Below are positions 56,201 to 64,000 of a DNA stretch of 64,000 nucleotides, piece by piece (the stretch's first letter is position 1; each line of letters begins with the position of its first letter). The stretch lies in the NCBI GenBank assembly GCA_029851415.1, contig CM056743.1, forward strand, positions 91,362,501 to 91,426,500. Reading direction: 5' to 3'. The position numbers and the translations under genes are program-made. The notes below the pieces were generated by a model. That model was not told the DNA's origin. It worked only from the letters and a program-made list of their open reading frames with translations, and searched no databases. The stretch is from Eretmocerus hayati. Lineage: Eukaryota > Arthropoda > Insecta > Hymenoptera > Aphelinidae.

Positions 56201-57577
56201 CGCTCCGTCGATCATCTCTTGGACCATGTCCTCCACAGCCCTCTTCTCCTGCAATCTAATTGCTGCCAGTCCAGCATTCTCAGCGAAAACTCGGTTTTCG
56301 GGGGCCTTATTTGTCCCAATGAAGTCCTTGTATTCACCTTGTAATACTCTCCACCGACCGTCCGCGTTCTGAGAGTCCGACTGCCACGCATCCATGAAGT
56401 CCATGCCCAGCAACATGTCATGGTTCAACTCCTTCACCACTTGCATCACGATAGTCCGAGTATGGCCATCAATTTCCATAGTTACTCTCAACAGACCCGC
56501 AGCCGGAGTCACGCTCTTCTCAACTGCGCTCTTGAGATAACCTGCCTGTCTATGAATTCTATCCTCATAGTATTTGGCGACTTTTGGTCCCACCATAGAC
56601 ACTTGGGCTCCTGGGTCATACAAGGCCGCGAAAGATTGTCCCCCGAGTACCACCTCAACATAGTTCCGTGACACGGGCTTCACGTCCGGTCCTCTGTCCA
56701 GTTCCTCAGCAGTCCATGGTCCCACGTACGCAAATAAACGGTATTCCGGGACCACATGTCCGATTCGTCCGTCGTCGAAGCTCCGAGCTTCAGTTACTCC
56801 AGCCGCCTCGGAGATTTCAACTGTTGACTCGACCTCCTCAGCTTCCATGAACTTGAGCCACGCTTGATAATTCTTGACAGCCTTGCTGGCCTCACCAGTC
56901 CCCAGCTTAGAATTTATCTCGGGTTCCCCGTTCCTTGAAGAGTGGTTAGTCTTGTCAATCGGTCTTGCTCTGGGAAGAAATTTGTCAGCCAAGGGAATAT
57001 CCGTCTCGGCCATAGCGCGCAGCACACCGAGCGTGGAGAGCTTCTTGACTTCTCTCTGCCCATGCATGATTCGATCTGCTTCTTCCCCAGTATACCGTTT
57101 CCGTACTGCCCCCTTCCCTGGGGTCCAATCATCCACAATCACCCACCGTTCTGTGGGGTCTTTACAACTCGCACGACCCGCTTCACGGTCTTTTGCTCTC
57201 ACTGCCCAGGGTTTGGTAGTCCGGTCCTCCACCATACCGTCCCAACGGTTCTCGGATCCCACGATCCATGGTGTTCTCGGTCGCGCCCCAGCCACACCTT
57301 CCTCAAGGTTCTCGGGTCCCGCGACCCGTGGCGTAGCTAACCGTGTCCCGTCTACGTCGCCCTCTACCAGGCTCTTTGTCTCATCTCTCACTGCTCTCTC
57401 ATCTCCAGCCAAGTCTTCCACAAGACTCGCGAGTTTCACTTCTATTTCACCTTCTGGACACTTATCACTCCGTGAGCCTTCCACAAAGCTCACGGGCTTC
57501 TCGTCCACTTGGGTCTCCGGACACTCATCACACCGTGAGCCTTCCACAAAGCTCACGGGCTTCTCGTCCGTTACCAA
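53250..57577 (-). pseudogene. pol: Element A pol: protease-RT-RNase H-integrase, cut by a MITE
   Basis: The first segment (57577-54224) holds about 1095 element codons before the MITE. Landmarks by residue: a ~300-residue N-terminal spacer with a duplicated DEKPVSFVEGSR; protease LYDPGAQVSMVG (Asp 321, with Pro in place of the usual Thr/Ser); RT with FGYLDDLI (633-636); RNase H with CDSSAYSLGAVL and ITDHSALKWL; integrase HHCC finger (HLG...CQLCQ) and first catalytic Asp (ISADLMEF). The second segment (53966-53250) supplies ILVDNGKEF (second Asp), ATERQNRT (Glu) and a GPY/F-like C-terminus. Only the 329-bp MITE and its 3-bp duplication separate the two. The pol frame overlaps the end of gag, so expression by frameshift is likely. 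Confidence 0.85.
53964..54292. mobile_element. 329-bp MITE (PIF/Harbinger-like) in integrase
   Basis: Inverted ends are CAAGGGGGGACCACGGGG..., matching over about 30 bp with few changes. TAA is duplicated on both sides (53961-53963 and 54293-54295). A 3-bp TAA/TTA duplication is typical of PIF/Harbinger. It lies between the first and second catalytic Asp of integrase. Confidence 0.85.
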
Positions 57578-57585
57578 GATCTCAT

Positions 57586-59643
57586 TTATTTGGGTTGGGG
57601 CACAGCACTCGGGTCCTTCTGGGCCCCCGCTGGTCCGTTTCCCACATACTCAAGTCGATACTTGCAGTCCGGGCAGTTTTGCGCAGTCACCCCCTCTTTA
57701 TTGCATAGCTGACACCTGTCCTTCACCAAAGCTCCGGCTCCCGATGAAGCAGTTGCAGCATCTGGGCATTCATTCGCGGTATGTCCAAGTGCGGAGCACT
57801 TATAGCATTGTCGAGTGGGGCATACATTTGCAAAGTGGTCCGGTTTGTTACAGTTAAAGCAGAGTCCCTTGGCCAACTGTTCCCCTCTCACTGCGCGATC
57901 TACCTGTGGGCGCACTCGTCCGCTGCCTGGTGGTCTCCGTGGTCCGTATCCCGGATACGGAAAGTATGGGTACCGAGGGTACATCATGGGCCATTGTCCA
58001 GGGTCCGGATTCCAGTGTGCCGGAGGGGCAGGCGAGGGTTGCGTGACTGGAGTCGGAGCACTCGGTGGCGTGGCAGGTGGGGCACTAGGCGTCGCTGCGC
58101 CAGTTGGCGTGGCCTGATTTTGTCCGTTCCTCGCTCCGTCTTTACCAGTCTGTCCCTTATTACGACCCTGATTCGTGTTCTGCGCACTTGGAGCAGGTTT
58201 CGATGCCTCGATCTGTGCTGAGTCCGTTTGCTCTAGTGCAGCAGTCTCCGTCTTCCCAGATCTACCTCTCTGAGGGGCTTGTGCGGGTCCTTGGTATGCT
58301 GCTCCAGGTATGCGTGCCTTGTCCCTTGGTGGGGGCGCTGCGTATCGAGCGTCCAAGTCCCTGTCCTTCTCAAACCTCTTTCCGTAGTACTGAATATCGT
58401 CCAAGTTTCGCACATCTCTCGTGTCCAAATATTCCCGCAATTCTGGCAGTAGATTTCTGCGCACGATTTCAAAAACGTCCCTGTCCCTCGGTGGCCTCTT
58501 AAAATGTCCCAGAATGATCTTCACGCACGTCAGATACTCAGCCACTTTCTCGCCCTTCGCTTGAGTCCGATGCAACAGCTCGTCCATTAAGTCCTGGCGG
58601 TCCAAGTGACCCACGTATTGAGTCCTAAAAGCGCGCTTGAAATCAGTCCAGTCCCTAAACTCGTCCTGGTGAGTCCTATACCAGTGTCGAGCGTCCTTGC
58701 TGAGGGCTGCTGGTACTGCTGAGAGCATTTCCCTGTCGGACACCGGTAACATACGCCTACAGTCCTTAAGATTGGCCAAAAAGTCCTCTGGTCCATCTTT
58801 CTCGCTACCGCCAAAATTGATTTTCATGCTCTGCAGCATTTTGATTACCTGGAACGTCCGTCCCGTTACTTGTCCACCGCGACTACGAGTTGATTCACCG
58901 TCCGACGAATCATAGTCCGAGTCACTGCTACTATCACGTCCGCGGTCCCTATTCCCATCGCGTCTGTTCCTACGCGAGTCCCTAGATCCCCGACGCCCGC
59001 CTCGGCGCCTTGATCTGTCCGAATCAGACCCGGATCTCCGATCACGTCGTGAGTTTCGCTCAGCTGAGTTGTCCGAAGAGCTGTCCCTATTATTGCTGCG
59101 ACGATTATCACGCCAGCGGTCCGCGTCTCTCGGTCTTTCGCACCTATCATGACCGTCCCTCGAGCGCCGCTGATCCGCGCGATTTCCCGGTTCTCGCTCA
59201 CGTCCGTTCCCTTGTCCATGAGAGGAATCTCTGCGTCCCCTACTCTCTCGAGAATCGTCTCGTCCTCTCTGTGAGTGGGACGGATGATTCTGGCTGCGCC
59301 TACTCTCACCTGAGCGATCGCGCTCACGATGGATTGGTTCTGATTCCGTCCGTTGGATTGAGCAACCCTGAGGGCGTGCCCGTTCCACCCGAGCCGGTTC
59401 TGGTCCGTTACGAGGCCCGTGGCTGTCCACCTGGGGTTCGAAGGGCCTCCGGTCCGTGTTCACGTCCCTCACCTGAGGTTGGTGTTGACCGGCGGGCTCT
59501 CTGTGTTCAGGCAAGTATGCTGGTCCACTGACCGCAGGGTGGCTTGCAGGCACATGCTCTGCTTGTCGGGGGCGCGTGTCATAAACTTCCGCCCGGTCCC
59601 TATAGCTACGTCCGCTATCGCTGGAATCATCGCGATACTCCAC
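57586..59643 (-). CDS. gag: Element A gag, second half (nucleocapsid with zinc knuckles)
   Basis: 685 residues. The first ~250 residues are extremely rich in Arg, Asp and Ser. A predicted capsid-like helical region follows (LQSMKINFGGSEKDGPEDFL through YLTCVKIILGHFKRPPRDRD), typical of the Ty3/Gypsy gag family. After a Pro/Ala-rich linker come CCHC knuckles CFNCNKPDHFANVC and CYKCSALGHTANEC, and a third Cys cluster CQLCNKEGVTAQNC. It is in the same frame as the upstream half (60963-59662), separated by one TAA. It ends 8 bp before the first pol codon used here. Confidence 0.8.
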   Translation of the reverse strand: MEYRDDSSDSGRSYRDRAEVYDTRPRQAEHVPASHPAVSGPAYLPEHREPAGQHQPQVRDVNTDRRPFEPQVDSHGPRNGPEPARVERARPQGCSIQRTESEPIHRERDRSGESRRSQNHPSHSQRGRDDSRESRGRRDSSHGQGNGREREPGNRADQRRSRDGHDRCERPRDADRWRDNRRSNNRDSSSDNSAERNSRRDRRSGSDSDRSRRRGGRRGSRDSRRNRRDGNRDRGRDSSSDSDYDSSDGESTRSRGGQVTGRTFQVIKMLQSMKINFGGSEKDGPEDFLANLKDCRRMLPVSDREMLSAVPAALSKDARHWYRTHQDEFRDWTDFKRAFRTQYVGHLDRQDLMDELLHRTQAKGEKVAEYLTCVKIILGHFKRPPRDRDVFEIVRRNLLPELREYLDTRDVRNLDDIQYYGKRFEKDRDLDARYAAPPPRDKARIPGAAYQGPAQAPQRGRSGKTETAALEQTDSAQIEASKPAPSAQNTNQGRNKGQTGKDGARNGQNQATPTGAATPSAPPATPPSAPTPVTQPSPAPPAHWNPDPGQWPMMYPRYPYFPYPGYGPRRPPGSGRVRPQVDRAVRGEQLAKGLCFNCNKPDHFANVCPTRQCYKCSALGHTANECPDAATASSGAGALVKDRCQLCNKEGVTAQNCPDCKYRLEYVGNGPAGAQKDPSAVPQPK

Positions 59644-59651
59644 CCGTCGAT

Positions 59652-59675
59652 CTCTGGTGCGTTAGTGCACCAGAG
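59652..59675 (-). promoter_or_regulatory. Hairpin enclosing the gag-internal stop codon
   Basis: CTCTGGTGC and GCACCAGAG form a perfect 9-bp stem around a 6-base loop that contains the TAA (59662-59664) ending the first gag half. The downstream frame is identical, so this could affect termination or readthrough. Confidence 0.6.
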
Positions 59676-60963
59676 GTGGGTCGTCGTCTCTAGAGTGATC
59701 ACGACGGTCACGTCCATAAACTGAGTCTCGACAGCGCCCGCGACTCGCGTAAGGCTTCGCGCCTTTCAGATCACCATCGTCCCATTCCATCGTTGCGTTC
59801 CACCACTGAGACTGCCTGCGAGCTGCGTCCGGAGTATTTCCCATAGCTTTTTCCATGTCCCGGTAGTCCGTCGTTAGAAGCCGCGAATACCGAGCCCCAG
59901 TTGGTCGCTTTGGTACGTAATTCTCGGGAAGAGCTTGCGAATCACTGTCACTCGTCCGACTCCGCGGGTTAGACATTCCATCATCGCTCTCTGGGTCAAA
60001 CAACCGACGCTGGTCCGCTACTCTGACTCCAGAGGCGTCAGCAACCGATGTGTTCATGTGTCCTAGTGTCGACATAGGCTCCGTGGTCCTCGTCCGGGGT
60101 GGCATGGGGCCCCCTAGTCCGGGAGTCAGTATCATGTCATCCGCTCTTGCCCAAGTCCGAGGCTGCTGATCAGCAGTTGTAGCGGGCGCGTCCGGTATAG
60201 CTGCTCCCGCTAATATGGCCTGAGACATCGCAGCGATTCGGCTTATCAATTGATACCCTGTTGCGGAGATCTGATAAGCCGTCGTAGCAGGCACGATAAA
60301 CGGTGAGCGACCTGCAGCTGGCGACGAAATTGGGCGTGGAATACTACTCGTCACTTGGAATGCCGAGCTAGTGGTGGTGCTCACTGTGCTCACTGTCGTT
60401 ACTGTCGTCGTCAACCGGCTCGTCACATTCGTCAGAGAGGTCACCGGAATCGTGAGAGCGAGAGGCTCCCGCACTTGTCCGTCCGAACTTGGGATACCGT
60501 GGATTGAGACACCCGCAGCTCCCGTAAGCTCCACCGCTTGAGTCGAATTCATGACCACTGAGCTCCTAGTTCCCGTAAAAGTCACGCGAGCTGAGCTATT
60601 CAAGGTCGCCGGTGGGCGACGCCAATCTTCTGGATGAGCGAACGGGTCTACTCCACCAGCTTCGTCGATTTGAGGGTCACACGGCACGTCCTCGTCCGAA
60701 AAACAGTCCCGAATTTCCGATCTAATTAATCGCGATCGAGTCCGTTCTCTAGTCCCTCGCTCGTTCAGTCCCTTAGCTTCCAGTCGCGTGGTTATCTGGT
60801 CACCGTCCAGGGGCCAAATCAATTTAACCAAATGTAAATACCGTTCGTCCCTCTCTAACAGTCGAATGAGGTCCTGATCCCCACACTTGAGCAGTCCAGG
60901 CAACGGTAGTTTGGATTGCTCGACTACTTTATTCTTTTTGCCCGGAGGTCTACCTCTTTTCAT
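59662..60963 (-). CDS. Element A gag, first half
   Basis: 433 residues starting MKRGRPPGKKNK, a basic AT-hook-like motif. A charged helical N-terminal part is followed by a long Ser/Thr/Pro/Val-rich low-complexity region (including a TTTVTTVSTVSTTTSS stretch). An acidic/basic C-terminus ends at RDDDPPLVH before TAA. It is the first ORF after the leader, and its frame is continuous with the zinc-knuckle half. It may be a separate N-terminal Gag product or part of a ~1120-residue Gag. No catalytic domain is seen. Confidence 0.65.
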   Translation of the reverse strand: MKRGRPPGKKNKVVEQSKLPLPGLLKCGDQDLIRLLERDERYLHLVKLIWPLDGDQITTRLEAKGLNERGTRERTRSRLIRSEIRDCFSDEDVPCDPQIDEAGGVDPFAHPEDWRRPPATLNSSARVTFTGTRSSVVMNSTQAVELTGAAGVSIHGIPSSDGQVREPLALTIPVTSLTNVTSRLTTTVTTVSTVSTTTSSAFQVTSSIPRPISSPAAGRSPFIVPATTAYQISATGYQLISRIAAMSQAILAGAAIPDAPATTADQQPRTWARADDMILTPGLGGPMPPRTRTTEPMSTLGHMNTSVADASGVRVADQRRLFDPESDDGMSNPRSRTSDSDSQALPENYVPKRPTGARYSRLLTTDYRDMEKAMGNTPDAARRQSQWWNATMEWDDGDLKGAKPYASRGRCRDSVYGRDRRDHSRDDDPPLVH

Positions 60964-62116
60964 TCTACACCAGTCCGAAACTCCGACAATTCAATCTTCA
61001 GTCCAACCTAATAGAATAAAACCGCGTCTCCGTTCTCTAATATCCCCACCTGCAACTATTCAGCCCTCTATTGTCCGCAAATAAGTCCACTCCGTCCTCT
61101 AAACTTATTCCAAAATGCCCAGAAAAATCTTCACGGATCCTAACTCTCAGCAAGTCAGTCTCGTCCGATTATCTAGTAAACCCAAATTTATGTTTAAGTC
61201 CTAGAAAAAATTATCAGAGAGCCTAACACTCAACAATTGAGTCTTGTCCGATTTCCTAGTACCCTTAGATTTATTTTGCAGTCCTAGAAAATTCCTAGAG
61301 AACCTAATGCTCAACAATTGAGTCTTGTCCGATTTTCTAGTACCCCTAAATTTTTTCAAAAGTCCTGGGAAATTCTTCACGGGTCCTAATACTCAGCACT
61401 GAGTCTCGTCCGATTTCCTAGTACCCTCAAATTTATTTCAAAAGTCCCAGAAAATTCCCAGAGAACCTAATACTCAGCAACTGAGTCTTGTCCGTGAAAA
61501 TCCCCAACTACCTAAGGTCCAAGTCACCACAAAAATACCTAACACCCTGCCAGAGTCCGTTAATAGGATTTGGGTAGGATGAAATTCGAAAGAATTTCCT
61601 TGTCCGGGGTGCAGGAGTACTTACGTGGAAATGGAACAGGCCAGAATCATCATCATGTCCAAATTATACATCAAGAAATTATCCACTGATCACACCATGC
61701 ATGGGGAGGATCAATCTGCAAACCCAGGGGCCACTAGAATTTCCCCAAGTCCGAGAAATTCACCTAACTGTCCTAAAACCTTGGTAAGATGCTATAAAAA
61801 ATGATTCTACGCGAGTGAAAATCCTCGCAAAAAATGATTTTAAGCAACTACTCTACTTGTCCTAGGCAGCACGGCTGCAGGAGGGCTCATAATATTCACT
61901 ACAGGGAGAAATATTCACATTCAATATGACCAGGGTGTGAGAGAGGGCACTACTCTACTACTACAACGCGAAGAGCCTCGCACGCACGCAAACCTGTCCA
62001 AAATCGCAAAATTTCCAAGTCCAATTTATCAGAAAAAATGTCCGATCCGTCCAAAATATTAGCAGCGCTTCGCGTATAGCCCGCCAATTTTTATTCTGAA
62101 TTTTTCAGAAGCCGCA
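60964..62116. other. Element A leader (between primer site and gag)
   Basis: Non-coding 1.15-kb leader, long for an LTR element. It contains the ~81-bp repeat array at 61142-61495. Confidence 0.7.
61142..61495 (-). repeat. ~81-bp tandem repeat in the leader, about five copies
   Basis: Units contain CTTGTCCGATTTCCTAGTACC and end in a small palindrome. It reads ACTCAA-CAA-TTGAGT in one unit (61228) and ACTCAG-CAA-CTGAGT in another (61472), so base pairing is kept although bases change. Confidence 0.8.
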
Positions 62117-62136
62117 GAGTCCTGTCACGGTCGCCA
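62117..62136 (-). promoter_or_regulatory. Element A primer-binding site (tRNA-Arg)
   Basis: The plus strand reads GAGTCCTGTCACGGTCGCCA, which corresponds to the last 20 bases including CCA of insect tRNA-Arg(UCG) as I recall it. The site is 2 bp from the LTR end, as in 412/mdg1-type elements. Confidence 0.8.
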
Positions 62137-62138
62137 TT

Positions 62139-64000
62139 TGTGACGTGGTTTTTCTACCAGCACAACTAATTCATTTTTTAACGGGACTCTTAACCTAAGA
62201 TCGCAGGTAACACGCGCGCGAACGGCGAAACGGCTTCTGTAAATTCAGCAACTCCGGAACACAGCGTCACTTACCGTGTAAGATTACCTGAAAAATCGCA
62301 GAAAGGGGAGGGACGGAATCGCAATAATAATTCGGAATTGATTATGAAAATAAATTGGCCTCTATATTCTTCACGTTGCTTCTACGCGGTATGTACAGTT
62401 ATCTACAAACGGATTTTAACCCGACAATAGTCCGTGTGGCTCTAAGTTCATCACTAATTGCTCATAGAATGTCTCTGAATATTCCTGAAAATATAATAAA
62501 TAATTGCACTTCACTAAAAGGCCGTATCACTCTGTCCGATCACTCGCGAAATCCACCTGCACTCTGTAGAGTGCAGCTTGTCCGGTCCCTGCTCCGACAT
62601 TCTCCCACAATTTATTTACTTGAAAATTTTCTAGTCCAAAATGGCCGCTCAGCGGTCCTCGCAACGCGCCCGCAACGGTGAGCACGCAAAATGGCTTGTG
62701 CTCCGATGCGCTTTTTGTCCCACGCTCTCGAGCGACAGGTGCACGATCACGCACCTGGTTCCTGATTCACTTCTCCGTTATGTGCTCGTTACCGCGCGTA
62801 CGCCAACTCCGGGGCGTCTTGTCCACGACCGCGCTCGATGCTCATAAGTCCGCTGAGTCCGCCCTGAGAATCTCCCACGCGCGTACGTCTATCACAAGAC
62901 GGCTTGTCCTCGTGCGCACGATCACAGACTCACAAGTCCACTGCTCCAAAAATTCTCACGCGACGCGGTTGAAGTCCAGGGTCCTCAGATGCGATTGTCC
63001 AAGCACGCGTACGTCTCTCCAAGACGTCTTGTCCACGTCCGCGCACTGCACCAGATCACGAGGTCCCCCGGGAGTCCGAATAGTCCGCGGGCACGACGAT
63101 TGCCCTTCGCGACGCGCGAGGATCCTGACACACTCGACGAGAGAATTCACAAAATTAGCAAAACCACTCACCGCTGATGTCCATTGTCCTAGTCCTGGCG
63201 CTGCTCCATCAATTCACAATTAATCTTGCCCTCCTGGCTAATTTACACCGCTGCTACTGCTGCCATCTGTCCGAGTCCACTGGGACTCCTGGGGGACTGG
63301 TGACTGGGCACGTGCTCCGGAATAAATTCGCGGGCGCGACTGGTACGTGTGGCTAGCACAAGAGGCGATCCACAAGTGTCACAATGGGTGCTTCTTCTTC
63401 ACCAAGTCCGCACCTTCGTCTTCACTGAAGTCAAGCCTTCTGATTGGTCCGTTCAATCTCACCGGAACACTAGCAGCGCCAACTGGCGGCTGAGCGCGCC
63501 AAATATTCAAGTCCAGTCCACTATACTTGTCCTATACAGTAGCTCAAATTCTACGAAATTCGCTGCAAGCGCATCAATTGCAGTATCTACGGTCCTGATG
63601 CCTCCACCCAGAGAATATTCTGTCCCGCTCACGCGCATGCACCGCTAAAGTACACGCGGAGGCATCGCGCACTCGCGCTTGCCGCACTCCACGCGGAGGC
63701 ATCGCGCACTCGCGCTTGCCGCACTCCACGCTTTCACCTCGTATAGTCCTTATACATGTCCGTGTATATCTATATCTAGTCCGTATCGCCGCAGTATATC
63801 TATATATACTCGCGGCCGCCCATAGCATAGTAATATCAAGTCCGCATGGCCGCAGTATATCTATATATATGCTGCGCACAGTCCCATTGCAACATACTTA
63901 TGTGTGCATAGCCCTAAGTACATGTAAATGTCGTCCGCAAGTCCGAATTTGTCCAGTGACCGCTGTCCAGGTGATCGTCCGTCAGATTTTCGTGGCCACT
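62139..64000 (-). repeat. Element A 5' LTR (truncated by the window end)
   Basis: Matches 32289-34100 with scattered substitutions and indels. It has an extra 37-bp duplication at 63654-63727 and an extra segment near 63247-63268 that the 3' LTR lacks. Confidence 0.9.
63654..63727 (-). repeat. 37-bp tandem duplication private to the 5' LTR
   Basis: ACGCGGAGGCATCGCGCACT... occurs twice in a row here and once in the 3' LTR (about 33782). Confidence 0.9.

Larger units (their letters stand above)
32289..64000 (-). mobile_element. Element A: large Ty3/Gypsy LTR retrotransposon (5' LTR runs off the window)
   Basis: Minus-strand element. The 3' LTR is 32289-34541 plus 49412-49949, interrupted by element B. 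The internal region is 49950-62138. The 5' LTR starts at 62139. LTR length reconstructs to about 2.8 kb, which is unusually long. LTR ends are TGTG...CACA. Gene order on the minus strand is gag, then protease-RT-RNase H-integrase, then accessory ORFs. Integrase after RNase H makes it Ty3/Gypsy. Long LTRs and large accessory regions recall Ulysses/Osvaldo-type elements. The LTR copies differ by scattered substitutions and several indels, so A is older than B. Confidence 0.85.

Overview
This window is almost entirely mobile and repetitive DNA. I see no convincing ordinary host gene. The organism is a eukaryote and most likely an arthropod, probably an insect. The evidence is GT-AG introns, a THAP/DDE plus YqaJ two-gene DNA transposon, a Polinton with an arthropod-like gene set, a Ty3/Gypsy element primed by tRNA-Arg, and many MITEs. 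I cannot name the species.

Layout. (1) 1-5.2 kb: an ISL2EU/Harbinger-like DNA transposon with two convergent genes, a SWIM-finger YqaJ nuclease (+) and a THAP-DDE transposase (-). (2) 5.4-7.3 kb: the 3' end of a non-LTR retrotransposon ending in (ATTC)n, then about four copies of a ~211-bp tandem repeat. (3) 8.4-30.9 kb: a decayed Polinton/Maverick. It holds an intron-containing protein-primed family B DNA polymerase, a small OB-fold-like ORF, a retroviral-type integrase, two Polinton-type unknowns, a packaging ATPase, a phospholipase-A2 plus hydrophobic-domain gene continuous with a cysteine protease, a minor capsid protein and the N-terminal part of the major capsid protein. Three insertions cut it: a 2.1-kb element in the polymerase (11112-13233, TSD ATAT), a 2.6-kb solo LTR (15480-18116, TSD AGCG) and a 6.8-kb hAT-like foldback element in the integrase (18959-25774, near-perfect 8-bp TSD). 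The foldback element itself contains several nested MITEs.

(4) 32.3 kb to the window end: a large minus-strand Ty3/Gypsy element (here 'element A'). Its 3' LTR is 32289-34541 plus 49412-49949, its internal region is 49950-62138, and its 5' LTR begins at 62139 and runs out of the window. It has a tRNA-Arg primer site, a repeat-rich leader, gag in two same-frame halves separated by a stop inside a hairpin loop, a long intact pol cut only by a 329-bp MITE, and unusual accessory ORFs after integrase. (5) 34542-49407: a second minus-strand LTR element ('element B') sits inside the 3' LTR of A with a 4-bp TSD (ATGT). Its two 2.17-kb LTRs differ by only about three changes, so it is very young. It keeps only a gag tail, a protease and an env-like ORF. 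The rest of gag and all of RT, RNase H and integrase are absent, and ~7.5 kb of satellite-like tandem arrays lie between protease and env-like ORF.

Relative age by nesting: the Polinton is oldest, then its insertions. Element A is younger and element B is youngest. The most unusual observations are the satellite-carrying LTR element B, the paired stem-swapped hairpins in its LTR, and the dense strand-specific GGAC motif across element A.
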